A DNA stretch of 64,000 nt, taken from positions 96,586 through 160,585 of the forward strand of contig VXQT01000011.1 of assembly GCA_009838915.1 (NCBI GenBank), given 5' to 3'. The notes under the pieces are model-generated. The model searched no databases. It was not told the origin of the DNA and saw only the letters and a list, made by a program, of their open reading frames with translations. Every line of letters starts with the position of its first letter. The stretch's first letter is position 1. Of the stretch, positions 37,133 to 47,694 are shown piece by piece. The translations under genes were made by a program, and so were the position numbers. Source of the DNA: Chloroflexota bacterium (GTDB lineage Bacteria; Chloroflexota; Dehalococcoidia; Bin125).

Positions 37133-37686
37133 TGAATCACTCGCAGCTCTGTGACAATCACGTCAACTGGTCGGTCGTGCGGCGACTGCGGCAGAGCAGC
37201 CCGGAGCTGCGTCTCAAACGCAAGGCCGATAGTGGGCGCAGACGACCGCGCCAGGAAGCGGTCGTAGTAGCCGCCGCCCATCCCCAATCGATCTCCGGCG
37301 GCGGTGAACGCCACGCCGGGCACGATGATCAGGTCTGCTTCGTCCGGTTCAGCCGGAGGCGCGTGCTCGGGATCGGGCTCCAAGAGTCCGAACGCCGTCT
37401 CGAGTAGGTGTGACGTGTCCAGCAGCTCTCGGTGCTCCAGTTGTCCGTGCGGACGGACCCGAGGACAGAGCACCCGCCTGCGCTCGCGCAGCGCTCCCTC
37501 AACGAGTGCCGTCGTCCGCACCTCACCCGGGAGCGCGCCGAGATAGCAATGTACGGCCTGCGACCGGGTCCAGATTTCGAGATCGGCGAGCCTGGCGGCG
37601 ATCGCCTGTGACCAGCCGTCAATGATGTCCGGCGGGAGAGTCGCCCGTAGGCGTTGCAGCGCCTGACGCAGTTCCGCCTTCGACAC
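37123..37686 (-). CDS. 5-formyltetrahydrofolate cyclo-ligase
   Basis: 187-aa MTHFS-family enzyme converting 5-formyl-THF to 5,10-methenyl-THF with ATP. The C-terminal signature GVAFTAAGDRLGMGGGYYDR is complete, including the ATP-binding glycine-rich loop, and LIIVPG precedes it. Normal length. It lies 17 bases after the SMP-30 gene's stop on the same strand and overlaps the GyrI-like gene. It salvages folate, complementing MetH in one-carbon metabolism. Confidence 0.92.
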   Translation of the reverse strand: MSKAELRQALQRLRATLPPDIIDGWSQAIAARLADLEIWTRSQAVHCYLGALPGEVRTTALVEGALRERRRVLCPRVRPHGQLEHRELLDTSHLLETAFGLLEPDPEHAPPAEPDEADLIIVPGVAFTAAGDRLGMGGGYYDRFLARSSAPTIGLAFETQLRAALPQSPHDRPVDVIVTELRVIQCR

Positions 37687-37703
37687 GCCGGATGCCGCAG
37701 CGT

Positions 37704-38549
37704 TCAGGGCAGCCCCGCGCCGCCGACCTCGACGTCGAAGGCGCGGATCCGACCGCGGCGCGGATCGCCGGGCTGCGGATTGGAGGTGGGCGCTTCAAGT
37801 GAGAACAGTGTCCTGCGTTGGTCGCCGCCCAGCATGCAGGCGTAGACGCCCATGTCCGGCACATCGATCCGCTCCAGCACCTCGCCGCCTTCAGCGACTC
37901 GCGCGAGCGCGCCGGGATTGGTCGGCACGGCGACCCAGATTGCGCCGTCCGAGTCGAGGCAGATGCCGTCCGGCGGGAATCCGAGCTCGGCCCAGACTCG
38001 CTGATTGGAGAGCGTGGCGTCGCTCTCGATGTCGAAGGCGGTCAAGCGCTGACCCCAGCTCTCGCCGACGATCAGCGTCCCACCGTCAGGAGTGATCACG
38101 GTGCCGTTCGGGAACTGCAGACCGTCGGCCACGACTTCAGACTCGCCCTGCGGCCGGACCAGGACCATGGTCGTGGCGCGCGGCGGCGAGCCGTCCGTGA
38201 GGTCGAAGCCGAAGTTGCCGATGTAGGAGTTGCCCTCGGAGTCGGTGACCATGTCGTTGCAGTGATAGGGCGCCAGGTCCGAGATGTCGGCCACCTCCCA
38301 GAGTCCGTCGGGATCGAGGCGCAGCAGCTTACGGTCGGTCATCGAGACGATCAGCAGCCGCCCGTCGGGCAGGAATCCAAGTCCGGAAGGCTGGTTAGGT
38401 ACCTCGACAATCGTCTCGCGCTCGCCCTCTGGAGTCATGGCCACGACTTCGTGCGCGTGCATATCGGAAAACCACAGCCGACCCTCATACCAGCGCGGTC
38501 CCTCGGGGAAGACCAACCCATCCAAAACCAACCGACCCTCGCGCGCCAT
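37704..38549 (-). CDS. SMP-30/gluconolactonase family protein
   Basis: 281-aa six-bladed beta-propeller lactonase. Metal-binding residues are recognisable: the Glu in GLVFPEGPRW, the Asn-Asp in YHCNDMVTDSEGN, and the Asp in VITPDGGTLIVGESW. GGAGGAGAACG precedes ATG 38549, so I prefer this start to an in-frame one at 38576. The enzyme should hydrolyse sugar lactones or related esters with a divalent metal. Likely co-transcribed with the cyclo-ligase; functional linkage is not obvious. Confidence 0.85.
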   Translation of the reverse strand: MAREGRLVLDGLVFPEGPRWYEGRLWFSDMHAHEVVAMTPEGERETIVEVPNQPSGLGFLPDGRLLIVSMTDRKLLRLDPDGLWEVADISDLAPYHCNDMVTDSEGNSYIGNFGFDLTDGSPPRATTMVLVRPQGESEVVADGLQFPNGTVITPDGGTLIVGESWGQRLTAFDIESDATLSNQRVWAELGFPPDGICLDSDGAIWVAVPTNPGALARVAEGGEVLERIDVPDMGVYACMLGGDQRRTLFSLEAPTSNPQPGDPRRGRIRAFDVEVGGAGLP

Positions 38550-38591
38550 CGTTCTCCTCCTGTCCAAACCTGGCACAAACCAAGATAGGAG

Positions 38592-39398
38592 CTACCCGGT
38601 CGGGTAGACATCCAGCAGCTCGAAGCGAGGGCCGTCCTTGCAGCAGAGCTTGACGCCTCGTTTGGTGAAGACGGCGCAGCCGTAGCAGATGCCGGTCCCG
38701 CAGGCCATTTCGGTCTCCATCAGGATCTGCACGGGACGATTCATCCCGTCACGGCGGACGATCGGCGACATCGCCCGGAACATGGGCACCGGGCCGCAGG
38801 CAAAGCTCTGATCGGCCCAGGAGAGGTGTTCGGCGAACAAGTCGGTGACGAAGCCCTGCGTGCCCATCGAGCCGTCCTCGGTCGCGACCTGGTACTCGAC
38901 CTGGGGAGGCAGCAGCTCGGCCGGATAGACGCCGTCGGCGTTGCGCGCGCCGAAGCACAGGACGATGGAGCGGGAACGGGACGGATGCTCAGACTCGGCG
39001 TCGGCTAGCGCTACCAGGGGCGCGATTCCCACGCCGCCGCCGACCAGGAGCAGGTTCGAGGCTGATCGCCGGACCTCGAAACCCCGACCGAGCGGGCCCG
39101 TCATCCAGACCGGGTCGCCCGGCTGCATCGACGCCATCTGCTCGGTCACCCTGCCGATCACGCTGTAGAGCAGCGCGAACTGGCGCTCCGAGTCGCGCGG
39201 AGTTGCGTAGCGGAAGCGGTAGAAGGAGAACGCGCGGGGCAACAGCGGATCGAACCCGCCGCGCTCGGCGCCCGCGTCGACCATCACAAACTGTCCCGGT
39301 TGGGCATGCTGCGAAAGCGCAGACGCCTCGTACCAGGTCACAAACGTGCCCGGATAGATCTCTTCAGTCTCAATCACCCGGGCGGCGGCGCGGCGCAC
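38592..39398 (-). CDS. pyrK: Dihydroorotate dehydrogenase electron transfer subunit
   Basis: 268-aa PyrK: ferredoxin-NADP reductase-like FAD/NAD domains plus a [2Fe-2S] cluster. Flavin block RAFSFYRFR, nucleotide loop LLLVGGGVGIAPLVALADAE, and the cluster cysteines ACGTGICYGCAVF plus KLCCKDGPRFE near the C-terminus. It passes electrons from dihydroorotate dehydrogenase B to NAD. I chose the GTG at 39398 with GGAAG upstream, 20 bases after the carB stop; upstream in-frame sequence is antisense to carB. It ends the pyrimidine operon here; pyrD is not in the window, unless located elsewhere. Confidence 0.87.
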   Translation of the reverse strand: MRRAAARVIETEEIYPGTFVTWYEASALSQHAQPGQFVMVDAGAERGGFDPLLPRAFSFYRFRYATPRDSERQFALLYSVIGRVTEQMASMQPGDPVWMTGPLGRGFEVRRSASNLLLVGGGVGIAPLVALADAESEHPSRSRSIVLCFGARNADGVYPAELLPPQVEYQVATEDGSMGTQGFVTDLFAEHLSWADQSFACGPVPMFRAMSPIVRRDGMNRPVQILMETEMACGTGICYGCAVFTKRGVKLCCKDGPRFELLDVYPTG

Positions 39399-39418
39399 GA
39401 CGACTGCTTCCGAATTCG

Positions 39419-42400
39419 CTAGACGACCGCAACGCGACCGGCCGTGTACTCGCTCACGGTGGCAATGTTGTAGTCGGCGCTGCCCTCGACCATTGCGGCG
39501 ACCGCGTGGTGGGCGGTGTCGATCGAGGTGAAACAGGGGATCCGCTGCTCGGCGGCGGCGCGGCGAATGTAGAAGCCGTCGCGAATCGTGCTGCTGATCT
39601 GTTCGGGCGTGTTGATCACCATGTCGATCCCACCGGAGCGGATCAAGTCGATCACGTCGGGATCGCCGCCGACCTCGCGCTTGGGCACCAGGTTCACGTC
39701 GATCCCCAGGCCGCGAATCAGGTCGGCCGTGCCGGCCGTGGCGTGCAGTTCGTAACCCGCTTCGCCGAGGTCGCGGATCAGCGACATGGCGGCTGGCTTG
39801 TCCTGGTCGGCGATGCTGAGCAACGCGCGGCCACGTTGCGGCACCGCCATGCCGGCGGCGATCAGCGCCTTGCTCAGCGCCTTGTCGTAATCGACATCGA
39901 CGCCCATCACCTCGCCGGTGGACTTCATCTCGGGACCGAGGTGGGTATCGACGCCGGAGAGCTTGGACATCGAGAAGACCGGCGCCTTGACCGCCACCAA
40001 GGGCGTCGCCGGCCACAGACCACTCGGGTACCCCTGCTCCGCCAGCGTCTCTCCGAGCATCGCGTGGATGGCGACCTCGACCATGGGCACACCGGTCACT
40101 TTGCTCAAAAACGGCACCGTACGACTGGCGCGCGGGTTGACCTCAAGCACGTAGACGTCGCCGTCTGCATTGGAGTCCTCGCGCATGATCACGTACTGGA
40201 TGTTCATCAACCCGGTGACGCCCAGTCCGTTGCCGATCTGGGCGGTGTACTCGACCAGCTTGGCGACCTCTGCTGCGCGCAGATTGGGCGCCGGATAGAC
40301 GGCCATCGAGTCGCCGGAGTGGACGCCGGCCCGCTCGATGTGCTCCATGATCCCCGGTATCAGCACGGCGTCGTCGCCGGGACCGCCGCAGATCGCGTCA
40401 ACCTCGACCTCGATTCCGGCCAGGTACTTGTCGATCAGGATCGGCTTGCCGGGCGCGGCCGCCTGCGCCTGGGTGACGTAGCGCGCGAGGTCGCCGACGC
40501 CCTGCACGATCTCCATCGCCCGACCACCGAGCACATACGAAGGACGCACGAGCACCGGATAGCCAATCGCATCGGCAGCGAGCACTGCTTCGTCGACGCT
40601 GTTGACTGCGGTGCCCGGCGGCTGGGGGATGCCGAGGTCGGCGAGGAAGCGCTCGAAGCGCCTGCGATCCTCGGCCAGGTCAATCACGTCGGCCTGTGAA
40701 CCGAGGATCGGCCGCGCCGCCTTGGTCAGCGAGTTGGCCAGGTTGATCGCGGTCTGCCCGCCGAACTGCAGAATCGACGCGACCTCCACGCCGCTCCCGC
40801 CCGAGGCGGCTCCGCTGCCGTTCAGAGTGCCGTCCTCGTTCTCGAGAATGTCGCGAACCGCCTCTTCGTCAAGAGGCTCGAAGTACAGCCGATTCGACGT
40901 GTCAAAGTCGGTCGAGACGGTCTCGGGATTGCTATTGGCCATGACCGCGCCCCAACCGGCCGAACGCAGCGCCTGTGCCGCCTTGACCGAGGCGTAGTCG
41001 AACTCGATCCCCTGGCCGATTCGGATCGGACCGGAGCCTACGACCAGTGCGCGATTACCGCCTTCCGGCTCGGCCTCGTTCTCCTCCTCGTAGGTCGAGT
41101 AGAAGTACGGAGTGACGGCGTCGAACTCGGCCGCGCAGGTGTCGACCATCTTGTAGACGGGCTTGATGCCCCAGCTCAGCCGCTGTTCGCGGATGCGCTC
41201 ATCCACGCTTCCGGCGAGATTCGCGATCTGCTCGTCGGCGAAGCCCATGCGCTTGGCCCGCAACATGAGAGATGGCGTCAGTGGCTCCGAGAGCAAGCGG
41301 CGCTCCATCTGCACGATTGCGTCGAGCCGCTCAAGAAACCAGGGGTCGACGCCAGAGCGCTGGGCGATGTCGTCCAGAAGGACATCGGCGCGAATTGCAG
41401 ACAGTAGATGCCAGAGACGGATGTCGGTCGGGGTCGATGCGGCCAGGATCGGCTCGACTTCTGCCTCGGCATCCTCCCAGAGGACCGACTTGCCGCCAAC
41501 CTCCAGCGAGCGTATGGCCTTTTGCAGCGCCGCCTCGAATGTGCGGTCGATGGCCATGACCTCACCAGTGGCCTTCATTTGTGTGCCCAGCACGCGGTCG
41601 CCCGCTTCGAACTTGTCGAAGGGCCAGCGCGGGATCTTGACCACGCAGTAGTCCAGCGCGGGTTCAAACGCGGCCTGGGTTCGTCCCGTGACCTGGTTGG
41701 CAATCTCGTCGAGCCGCTTGCCGGCGGCGATCTTGGCGGCGACCCGCGCGATTGGATAACCGGTCGCCTTGGAGGCCAGAGCCGAGGAGCGGCTAACGCG
41801 CGGGTTGACCTCAATCACGTAGTAAGGCAGCGGTTCGTCGTGGGGAACTCCGACGCCGCCGCCTTCGCGGATCGACTCAGCTGGCCAGGCGGTCACGTCC
41901 TGCCGCGGCGCCAGCGCGAGCTGGACGTTGCATCCGCCTTCGATGCCCAGTGAACGAATGATGTTGATCGAGGCCGAACGCAACATGTGGTAGTCCTTGT
42001 CGGACAACGTCTGCGATGGCGCGACCACGATCGAATCGCCCGTGTGGACGCCCATCGGGTCGAGATTCTCCATGTTGCAGATCGTGATGCACGTGTCCGC
42101 GGCGTCGCGCATGACCTCGTACTCGACCTCTTTCCAGCCCAGCAGCGAGCGCTCAACCAGGATCTGCGAGATTGGAGAGGCGTCAAGGCCTGTTTGCACG
42201 ACGCGCTCGAACTCCTCCATCGTTCGCACGAATCCGCCGCCGGTACCACCCAGGGTGTATGCCGGACGGATGGCGACCGGCAGCCCGATCTCGGCGACCG
42301 CTTCGCGCGCTTCCTCCATGGAATTAACGATGACCGATGGCGGAGTCGGCTCGCCGATCTCACGCATCAGATCGCGGAACAACTGGCGGTCTTCCGCCTT

Positions 42401-42763
42401 ACGGATGCCATCGAGTTGGGTACCCAGCACCCGGACATTGAACTCGTCCAGAATGCCTGCGTCCTGCAGCTCGACCGCGAGGTTCAGCCCGACCTGCCCG
42501 CCGAGTGTTGGCAGCAGACTCTCAGGCCGTTCCTTCTCGATGATCCGCCGCAAGACCGGGACGGTCAGCGGCTCGATGTAGACCGCGTCGGCGACCCCTT
42601 CGTCGGTCATGATCGTGGCGGGGTTTGAGTTGACCAGGATCGAACGGATGCCTTCTTCGGTCATCGCCTTGCACGCCTGGGTGCCGGCGTAGTCGAACTC
42701 GGCCGCCTGGCCGATGACGATAGGGCCGCTGCCAATGATCAGGACCGATTCAGGCTTCTTCAC
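39419..42763 (-). CDS. carB: Carbamoyl-phosphate synthase large subunit
   Basis: 1114-aa enzyme with two ATP-grasp halves: [20 protein letters not shown] begins the first and [20 protein letters not shown] the second, followed by an MGS-like allosteric domain. It makes carbamoyl phosphate from bicarbonate, ammonia from CarA, and two ATP. It is longer than the 1073-aa E. coli protein; part of the excess is a Gly/Ser stretch ([11 protein letters not shown]) just before the SILQFGGQT segment. GTG start with GGGGGATGAG upstream, seven bases after the stop of the small membrane protein gene, so coupling is likely. Confidence 0.95.
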   Translation of the reverse strand: MKKPESVLIIGSGPIVIGQAAEFDYAGTQACKAMTEEGIRSILVNSNPATIMTDEGVADAVYIEPLTVPVLRRIIEKERPESLLPTLGGQVGLNLAVELQDAGILDEFNVRVLGTQLDGIRKAEDRQLFRDLMREIGEPTPPSVIVNSMEEAREAVAEIGLPVAIRPAYTLGGTGGGFVRTMEEFERVVQTGLDASPISQILVERSLLGWKEVEYEVMRDAADTCITICNMENLDPMGVHTGDSIVVAPSQTLSDKDYHMLRSASINIIRSLGIEGGCNVQLALAPRQDVTAWPAESIREGGGVGVPHDEPLPYYVIEVNPRVSRSSALASKATGYPIARVAAKIAAGKRLDEIANQVTGRTQAAFEPALDYCVVKIPRWPFDKFEAGDRVLGTQMKATGEVMAIDRTFEAALQKAIRSLEVGGKSVLWEDAEAEVEPILAASTPTDIRLWHLLSAIRADVLLDDIAQRSGVDPWFLERLDAIVQMERRLLSEPLTPSLMLRAKRMGFADEQIANLAGSVDERIREQRLSWGIKPVYKMVDTCAAEFDAVTPYFYSTYEEENEAEPEGGNRALVVGSGPIRIGQGIEFDYASVKAAQALRSAGWGAVMANSNPETVSTDFDTSNRLYFEPLDEEAVRDILENEDGTLNGSGAASGGSGVEVASILQFGGQTAINLANSLTKAARPILGSQADVIDLAEDRRRFERFLADLGIPQPPGTAVNSVDEAVLAADAIGYPVLVRPSYVLGGRAMEIVQGVGDLARYVTQAQAAAPGKPILIDKYLAGIEVEVDAICGGPGDDAVLIPGIMEHIERAGVHSGDSMAVYPAPNLRAAEVAKLVEYTAQIGNGLGVTGLMNIQYVIMREDSNADGDVYVLEVNPRASRTVPFLSKVTGVPMVEVAIHAMLGETLAEQGYPSGLWPATPLVAVKAPVFSMSKLSGVDTHLGPEMKSTGEVMGVDVDYDKALSKALIAAGMAVPQRGRALLSIADQDKPAAMSLIRDLGEAGYELHATAGTADLIRGLGIDVNLVPKREVGGDPDVIDLIRSGGIDMVINTPEQISSTIRDGFYIRRAAAEQRIPCFTSIDTAHHAVAAMVEGSADYNIATVSEYTAGRVAVV

Positions 42764-42770
42764 GATGCAC

Positions 42771-43013
42771 TCATCCCCCCGGTTCGTCGCACTCGGCGTA
42801 TTCGTCGTGTTCTTGTTGCGGCAGACGTCCGGCGGCCTGACCGATCAGTCCGAGTCCGAAGCCGAGTGGTAGCGCCAGCAATGGCCCCAGCAGCCAGAGC
42901 TCGCACTGGCCGCCCGTCACGTCGGCGATGCAGAGCAGCGCGATGACGAGCGTCCCCAGCCCGGCTGCGATGCAGAGCGCAGCGCTCGCTATCAGCCATC
43001 GCCGGACGGACAA
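42771..43013 (-). CDS. Small two-helix membrane protein inserted in the pyr operon
   Basis: 80-aa protein with two hydrophobic segments ([20 protein letters not shown] and [18 protein letters not shown]) and an acidic tail [13 protein letters not shown]. No known family. It lies between the GNAT gene and carB with gaps of 21 and 7 bases, so it is transcribed with the pyrimidine genes. A possible membrane anchor, but this is speculative. Confidence 0.6.
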   Translation of the reverse strand: MSVRRWLIASAALCIAAGLGTLVIALLCIADVTGGQCELWLLGPLLALPLGFGLGLIGQAAGRLPQQEHDEYAECDEPGG

Positions 43014-43034
43014 GGCTGACTCCGATCAGCGCGT

Positions 43035-43496
43035 TCACAGCGGCAGCTCAAATCGTGAGTTGGGATTGATCAGCGGCGCGAGCGCGCCAATGGCGCTGAG
43101 GAATGACAGCGCCGCCTCGTTGTTGTCGGGCAGCGAACCCACCACGCGGCGGAAGTTCTGTTCGCGGGCGTGCGACAGCAGATACTCGGCCAGCACGGTG
43201 CCTATCCCGCGTCGTCGCCACTCGGATCGCAGCCAGACGCCGAGCGTGCACGTCTCAGGCTGACGCGTGTTGTAGTCGAGCGCGCCGAAGCCGATCACCT
43301 GACCCTGGTCGACGGCGACGTAGATGGCGCCGCTGTTGCCCAGCCGCCTGCGCCACATCGAGACTTCTTCGACGCTCCAGGGTCGGTCGAAGACGACAGG
43401 ATTCGGACCCTCAACCACGTCGCGGATAACGTCGGCAATGGCCGGCACGTCTTCCGCTCGCGCCAGACGGTACTCGGGTTCGCTTGCCTGGGTCAT
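43035..43496 (-). CDS. GNAT family N-acetyltransferase in the pyr operon
   Basis: 153-aa GNAT domain. YRLARAEDVPAIADVIRDVV is the N-terminal block and the acetyl-CoA loop is SEWRRRGIGTVLAEYLL (R-x-x-G-I-G). AGGAGACTGAG precedes the ATG and 14 bases separate it from carA. Its position between carA and carB is unusual. The substrate is not deducible; a role in pyrimidine metabolism would be an inference from position only. Confidence 0.78.
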   Translation of the reverse strand: MTQASEPEYRLARAEDVPAIADVIRDVVEGPNPVVFDRPWSVEEVSMWRRRLGNSGAIYVAVDQGQVIGFGALDYNTRQPETCTLGVWLRSEWRRRGIGTVLAEYLLSHAREQNFRRVVGSLPDNNEAALSFLSAIGALAPLINPNSRFELPL

Positions 43497-43510
43497 CTCA
43501 GTCTCCTGCT

Positions 43511-44644
43511 TCAGTCACCGCGCGCCTCGCCGATTGCGGCGAGAAATCGATCGAACAGATGCCCGTTGTCCAGAGGTCCGGGCGAGGCCTCGGCGTGGTA
43601 CTGGATCGAGAACACCGGCTCTGTGCGATGCGCGAGGCCCTCGACCGTCTGGTCGTGCAGATTGATGTGCGTCACCTCGACGTCGGCCATCAACCCATCG
43701 GGGTCGACGGCGTAGCCGTGATTCTGCGCGGTGATCGCTACCCGGCCGGTGGGCACTTCGAGCACGGGGTGGTTGCCGCCCCGATGGCCGAATTTGAGCT
43801 TGAACGTATCCGCGCCGAAGGCGCGTCCCAACACCTGGTGTCCCAGGCAGATGCCCATGATTGGCACCTTGCCCACCAGTGTCTTGGCCGTGTTCACTTG
43901 CAACTCCCGGAGTTGCGGGTCGCCCGGTCCGGGCGCCAACAGCACTCCGCTCGGGTTGAGATCCAGGATGTCTTCCGCCGAGGAGTCGGGCGGCAGCGCC
44001 GTGACCTGGCAGCCGCGCCGCTTGAGATTGCGCAGGATGTTGTACTTCAAACCCTGGTCCAGCACGACGACATGCGGACCCGGCCCGTCGAGTTCCTCGG
44101 CAAGCGGCGTCGGCACGCCGTTGCGCCAGCGATACGGCTGTTCGGTGCCGACGCTGATGAAGTCCTGGGTGTCGTAGTCCGGCAACTCGGCGAGCTGGCG
44201 TTTCGCGGCCTCGATCTCCGAGGCCGGCACGATCAGCCCCAGCATCACGCCTTCATGGCGGATCCGCCGGGTGATTGCGCGCGTGTCGACACCCGCGATG
44301 CCGGGGATTCCGGCCGCGGCGAGATAGTCATGCAGTCTCATGCCGCCGCGTGGATGGGAGGGCGAGTCGCACTCCGAGCGGACGACGAGTCCGCGTACCT
44401 GGATCTGGCGAGATTCGTCGATCGGCGGGTCAATACCGTAGTTGCCGATCAGCGGGTAAGTAAGCACGAGAATCTGTCCGGCGTAGGACGGATCGGTGAG
44501 CATTTCCTGGTAGCCGGTCATCGAGGTATTGAAGACGACCTCGCCCCAGGTATCGGTTGCCGCGCCCAGCGCCGTCCCGCGGAAGACCGCGCCGTCGGCC
44601 AGCACCAGCGCCGCTTCGCCTGGATGATCCATACGTTCTGTCAT
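43511..44644 (-). CDS. carA: Carbamoyl-phosphate synthase small subunit (glutaminase)
   Basis: 377-aa amidotransferase subunit. The N-terminal FRGTALGAATDTWGEVVFNT and TGYQEMLTDPSYAGQIL are standard, and the class I GATase site has GICLGHQVLGRAFG (nucleophile Cys near residue 265) followed by KLKFGHRGGNHPV. It supplies ammonia to CarB. Start overlaps the pyrC stop as ATGA. Similar length to the 382-aa E. coli protein. Confidence 0.95.
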   Translation of the reverse strand: MTERMDHPGEAALVLADGAVFRGTALGAATDTWGEVVFNTSMTGYQEMLTDPSYAGQILVLTYPLIGNYGIDPPIDESRQIQVRGLVVRSECDSPSHPRGGMRLHDYLAAAGIPGIAGVDTRAITRRIRHEGVMLGLIVPASEIEAAKRQLAELPDYDTQDFISVGTEQPYRWRNGVPTPLAEELDGPGPHVVVLDQGLKYNILRNLKRRGCQVTALPPDSSAEDILDLNPSGVLLAPGPGDPQLRELQVNTAKTLVGKVPIMGICLGHQVLGRAFGADTFKLKFGHRGGNHPVLEVPTGRVAITAQNHGYAVDPDGLMADVEVTHINLHDQTVEGLAHRTEPVFSIQYHAEASPGPLDNGHLFDRFLAAIGEARGD

Positions 44645-45978
44645 CGCTGCTCCACCTGCTCCCTGCTATCCCAGACCAGGCGTCCCTGTGAGATCGTCGC
44701 CGCGACGACACCAACCAAGTCGCGGCCGGCCAGCGGCGTGTTCTTGCCCCTTGACTCCCAGCGGTCGGGATCGATCTTGACCGGCGTGTCCGTCGCGAGC
44801 AGCGCGATGTCCGCCGGCGCGCCGACGGCGAGCGTGCCCAACCCGAGCCGATTGCCGGTATCCAGGCTCCATGTCCGCACGGGGCCGACGGTCAGTCGTG
44901 CTATCGCGTCTGCCAGCCGTAGGCGACCCCGCGAGACCAGCGTGTTGACGACCGGCCAGGCCGACTCCAGACCGGAAATGCCAAAGGCAGCGCGATCGAA
45001 CTCGCAGCACTTGTCAACTTCCGCGTGCGGCGCGTGATCGGTGGCCACAGCCTCCACGACACCTGCCGCCAGCGCGTCAATGCATGCCTCGATGTCGGCG
45101 TCGGTGCGCAGCGGCGGGTTGACCTTCGCGTTTGTGTTGTAGAGCAGTTCCTTGCCGCCTCCGGCGACGGCGTCGTGTGAGAGGAACAGGTGATGCGGCG
45201 TCACCTCCGCCGTCACCCGCAGACCACGCGCGCGCGCGTCCGCAATGGCCTCCAACGCCGACGCGGTGGAGATATGGCAGCCGTGAAACTGGGCCCCGGA
45301 TGCCTCGGCCAGCGCGATGTCCCTCTGAACGATCGAGAGTTCCGCCGCCGCTGGCTGGCCGCGCAAACCCAGCCGCGCCGCGACTGCGCCGTCGTGCATC
45401 ACTCCGCCCTGCGAAATAGCCGGATCTTCGCAGTGCTCTGCCAGCGGAAGGTCGAGGTCCGCGAGGTACTCGAATGCGCGGCGCGCCATGGCGGCGTCGG
45501 ACACCGCGTCGCCGTCATCCGAGACGGCGACCGCGCCCGCGTCACGCAACGCCGCAAGCTCGGTCAGCTCCTGACCCTTGCGACCCATAGTGACCGCGCC
45601 AATCGGCAGGACACGGCAGTCCACGCCGCGCGCCCGTTGTTGCACGCCGTCGATGATCGCCGCCGAGTCCATCGCGGGTTCGGTGTTGGGCATCGCGCAG
45701 ATGGTGGTGAATCCGCCCCGCGCGGCGGCGCGAGCGCCGCTCTCGATCGTTTCCTTATGTTCCTGACCAGGCTCACGCAAGTGGACGTGCAGGTCGATGA
45801 ATCCCGGCGACACCACGAGACCCGTCGCGTCGACAATCTTTGCTGTCCCGTTCGATAGCTCAGCGCCCAACTCAGCAATCCGCCCGTCCACGATGCGCAC
45901 GTCAAGCACTGCGTCGACGCCGGAAGCAGGGTCGATCACGCGTCCGCCTCGTACAATCAGCGGTCTCGTCCCCATCAT
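44641..45978 (-). CDS. pyrC: Dihydroorotase
   Basis: 445-aa type I dihydroorotase of the amidohydrolase superfamily. The Zn motif HVHLREPGQEHKETIESG is near residue 60, DDGDAVSD and HCEDPAI are typical metal/substrate segments, and VATDHAPHAEVDKC carries the catalytic Asp. It cyclises carbamoyl-aspartate. Its start overlaps the pyrB stop (ATGATG/TGA) and its own stop overlaps carA (ATGA). Confidence 0.94.
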   Translation of the reverse strand: MMGTRPLIVRGGRVIDPASGVDAVLDVRIVDGRIAELGAELSNGTAKIVDATGLVVSPGFIDLHVHLREPGQEHKETIESGARAAARGGFTTICAMPNTEPAMDSAAIIDGVQQRARGVDCRVLPIGAVTMGRKGQELTELAALRDAGAVAVSDDGDAVSDAAMARRAFEYLADLDLPLAEHCEDPAISQGGVMHDGAVAARLGLRGQPAAAELSIVQRDIALAEASGAQFHGCHISTASALEAIADARARGLRVTAEVTPHHLFLSHDAVAGGGKELLYNTNAKVNPPLRTDADIEACIDALAAGVVEAVATDHAPHAEVDKCCEFDRAAFGISGLESAWPVVNTLVSRGRLRLADAIARLTVGPVRTWSLDTGNRLGLGTLAVGAPADIALLATDTPVKIDPDRWESRGKNTPLAGRDLVGVVAATISQGRLVWDSREQVEQR

Positions 45979-47039
45979 GCGCCGCCTCGAATCAGGAGGA
46001 AGAGCACCGCCATCCGTACCGCGAGTCCGGCCGAAACCTGCGCCTCGATCCGACTCTGAGAGCTGTGGGCCACGTCGACCGCGATTTCGACGCCTTCGTT
46101 CATCGGTCCGGGATGCATGACAATCGCCTGCGGCGCGGCTTGAGCAACCCGTTCTGCGGTGAGCTGATAGCGCCGCGCGTACTCGGCCGATGAGGGCAAC
46201 AGCTTCCCGCTCAGCCGCTCACTCTGGATGCGCAGCGCCATTACGGCGTCTGCCCCGACAATCGCCTCGTCCAGGTCTGATTCGACGCGCACGTTGGGCA
46301 ACGAGAGCGGGTGCTCCTTCTCGGCCGCGCCGGCAGTCATTGACGCCGGCAGCAGCGGACGCGGGGCCACGACTGTGACTTCCGCGCCCAGCTTGGTTAA
46401 CGACCAGATGTTGGATCGCGCGACCCGTGAATGCAGGATGTCGCCGACGATGACGATCCTGCGCCCGCCAAGATCGCCGAACTCGCGCAGCAGGATGTAG
46501 GCGTCGAGCAGCGCCTGGGTCGGATGCGCGTGCTGTCCGTCGCCGGCGTTGATGATGTGTCCGTCGATCGTTCGCGCGGCGAGCCAGGGCGCGCCCGAAG
46601 CCGGATGACGCATCACGACCGCGTCGGCGCCCACGGCGGCGAGCGTGTTCAGCGTCTCGACCAGCGACTCGCCCTTCTCCACCGACGAACCCGAGCCGGA
46701 GACGTTGATCACGTCCGCGCCGAGAATCTTGCCCGCCAGTTCGAACGAGGAACGTGTACGGGTCGACGCCTCGTAGAAGAGATTGAAGACCGTCACGCCG
46801 CGCAGGGCCGGCGTCCGGGCGACCGGCCGCTCCAGTACCTCCGCCATGGCGTTGGCGGTCGAGAGGATGCGCAGGATCTCGTCCCTGGACAGCGTGTCGA
46901 CATCGAGCAAGTGGCGCAGCAGCCAGTCACTGGCCAGATCATCGAACGGCGCACGCGCCGGCGACCGGTCCGACTCCGCGATCGGCGGCGCCGGTGCTGC
47001 GGCATCGAGGCTTTGCGTATCAAGCGATTCAGCGACCAC
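45975..47039 (-). CDS. pyrB: Aspartate carbamoyltransferase catalytic subunit
   Basis: 354-aa transcarbamoylase. [18 protein letters not shown] holds the carbamoyl-phosphate loop [19 protein letters not shown] and [14 protein letters not shown] are diagnostic. The N-terminal 45 residues are an extension over typical 310-aa enzymes. I chose GTG 47039, which has GGAGAGGA six bases upstream and overlaps pyrR by 11 bases; an ATG at 47057 is possible. No pyrI regulatory subunit is adjacent, consistent with the pyrR-regulated class. Confidence 0.94.
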   Translation of the reverse strand: MVAESLDTQSLDAAAPAPPIAESDRSPARAPFDDLASDWLLRHLLDVDTLSRDEILRILSTANAMAEVLERPVARTPALRGVTVFNLFYEASTRTRSSFELAGKILGADVINVSGSGSSVEKGESLVETLNTLAAVGADAVVMRHPASGAPWLAARTIDGHIINAGDGQHAHPTQALLDAYILLREFGDLGGRRIVIVGDILHSRVARSNIWSLTKLGAEVTVVAPRPLLPASMTAGAAEKEHPLSLPNVRVESDLDEAIVGADAVMALRIQSERLSGKLLPSSAEYARRYQLTAERVAQAAPQAIVMHPGPMNEGVEIAVDVAHSSQSRIEAQVSAGLAVRMAVLFLLIRGGA

Positions 47040-47571
47040 GGGACATCCTCTCCTCATACACGCCGACGCAATCTTCACCGTCGGTCTCGGCCAGAGACAC
47101 GCGGACATCGTCGCCGCGTTGGGTCGGCATGTTCTTGCCCACGTAGTCCGCGCGAATCGGCAGCTCGCGATGCCCGCGGTCGATCAGCACCGCGAGTTCG
47201 ATCGCCGCCGGGCGGCCGTAGTGAATCAATGCATCGAGGGCGGCGCGAATCGAGCGCCCCGTGAAGAGCACATCGTCGACCAGCACAATCGCCGCGCCAT
47301 CGATGTCCTCTGGAATCCGCGACGGGTGCATACGCGCGTGCGGGCGCCGATCCAGGTCGTCGCGGTAGAGCGAGATGTCAAGCGCGCCCACCGGCACGCG
47401 GCGGCCGTCGATGACTTCGATGCGCGCGGCCAGTCGCTCGGCCAGCGGCACCCCGCGCGTGCGCATGCCGACCAGCATCAGCGGGACGGGATTGGGATGA
47501 CGCTCGACGATCTCGTGTGCGATCCGCACGATCGCCCGGCCCATCGCGGCGGCGTCCATGGTGTGCATCAT
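47029..47571 (-). CDS. pyrR: PyrR: pyr mRNA-binding attenuation protein / uracil phosphoribosyltransferase
   Basis: 180-aa PRT-fold regulator. The PRPP loop is [20 protein letters not shown]. In Gram-positive-type systems it binds pyr leader RNA when UMP is high and promotes termination; the proteins also have UPRT activity. I chose ATG 47571 with GAGGGG upstream; longer in-frame starts would run into the leader's terminator hairpin. First gene of the pyr operon; the leader at 47603-47712 contains matching RNA elements. Confidence 0.92.
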   Translation of the reverse strand: MMHTMDAAAMGRAIVRIAHEIVERHPNPVPLMLVGMRTRGVPLAERLAARIEVIDGRRVPVGALDISLYRDDLDRRPHARMHPSRIPEDIDGAAIVLVDDVLFTGRSIRAALDALIHYGRPAAIELAVLIDRGHRELPIRADYVGKNMPTQRGDDVRVSLAETDGEDCVGVYEERMSRGR

Positions 47572-47602
47572 CGGCGCGCCCCTCGACAAAGTGTCGGCGG
47601 AC

Positions 47603-47630
47603 AAGAAAAAACCAGCGCCGGGCGCTGGTT
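47603..47630 (-). terminator. Intrinsic terminator (attenuator) in the pyr leader
   Basis: On the minus strand AACCAGCGCC-C-GGCGCTGGTT is followed by a run of T residues and lies 32 bases upstream of the pyrR start. In position and order after the PyrR-binding hairpin it fits the attenuator of a PyrR-controlled operon. Confidence 0.8.
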
Positions 47631-47694
47631 GTGCCACTGATACGCGCGTATGCCAAGGGGGGGCAGGAGCTTAAGTGTCATTTCGTTGACCTTC

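Noticed and set aside
39203..40699. 498-codon plus-strand frame opposite carB and pyrK
   Set aside because: Antisense to two conserved genes; translation is Arg/His/Asp-rich with no domain.
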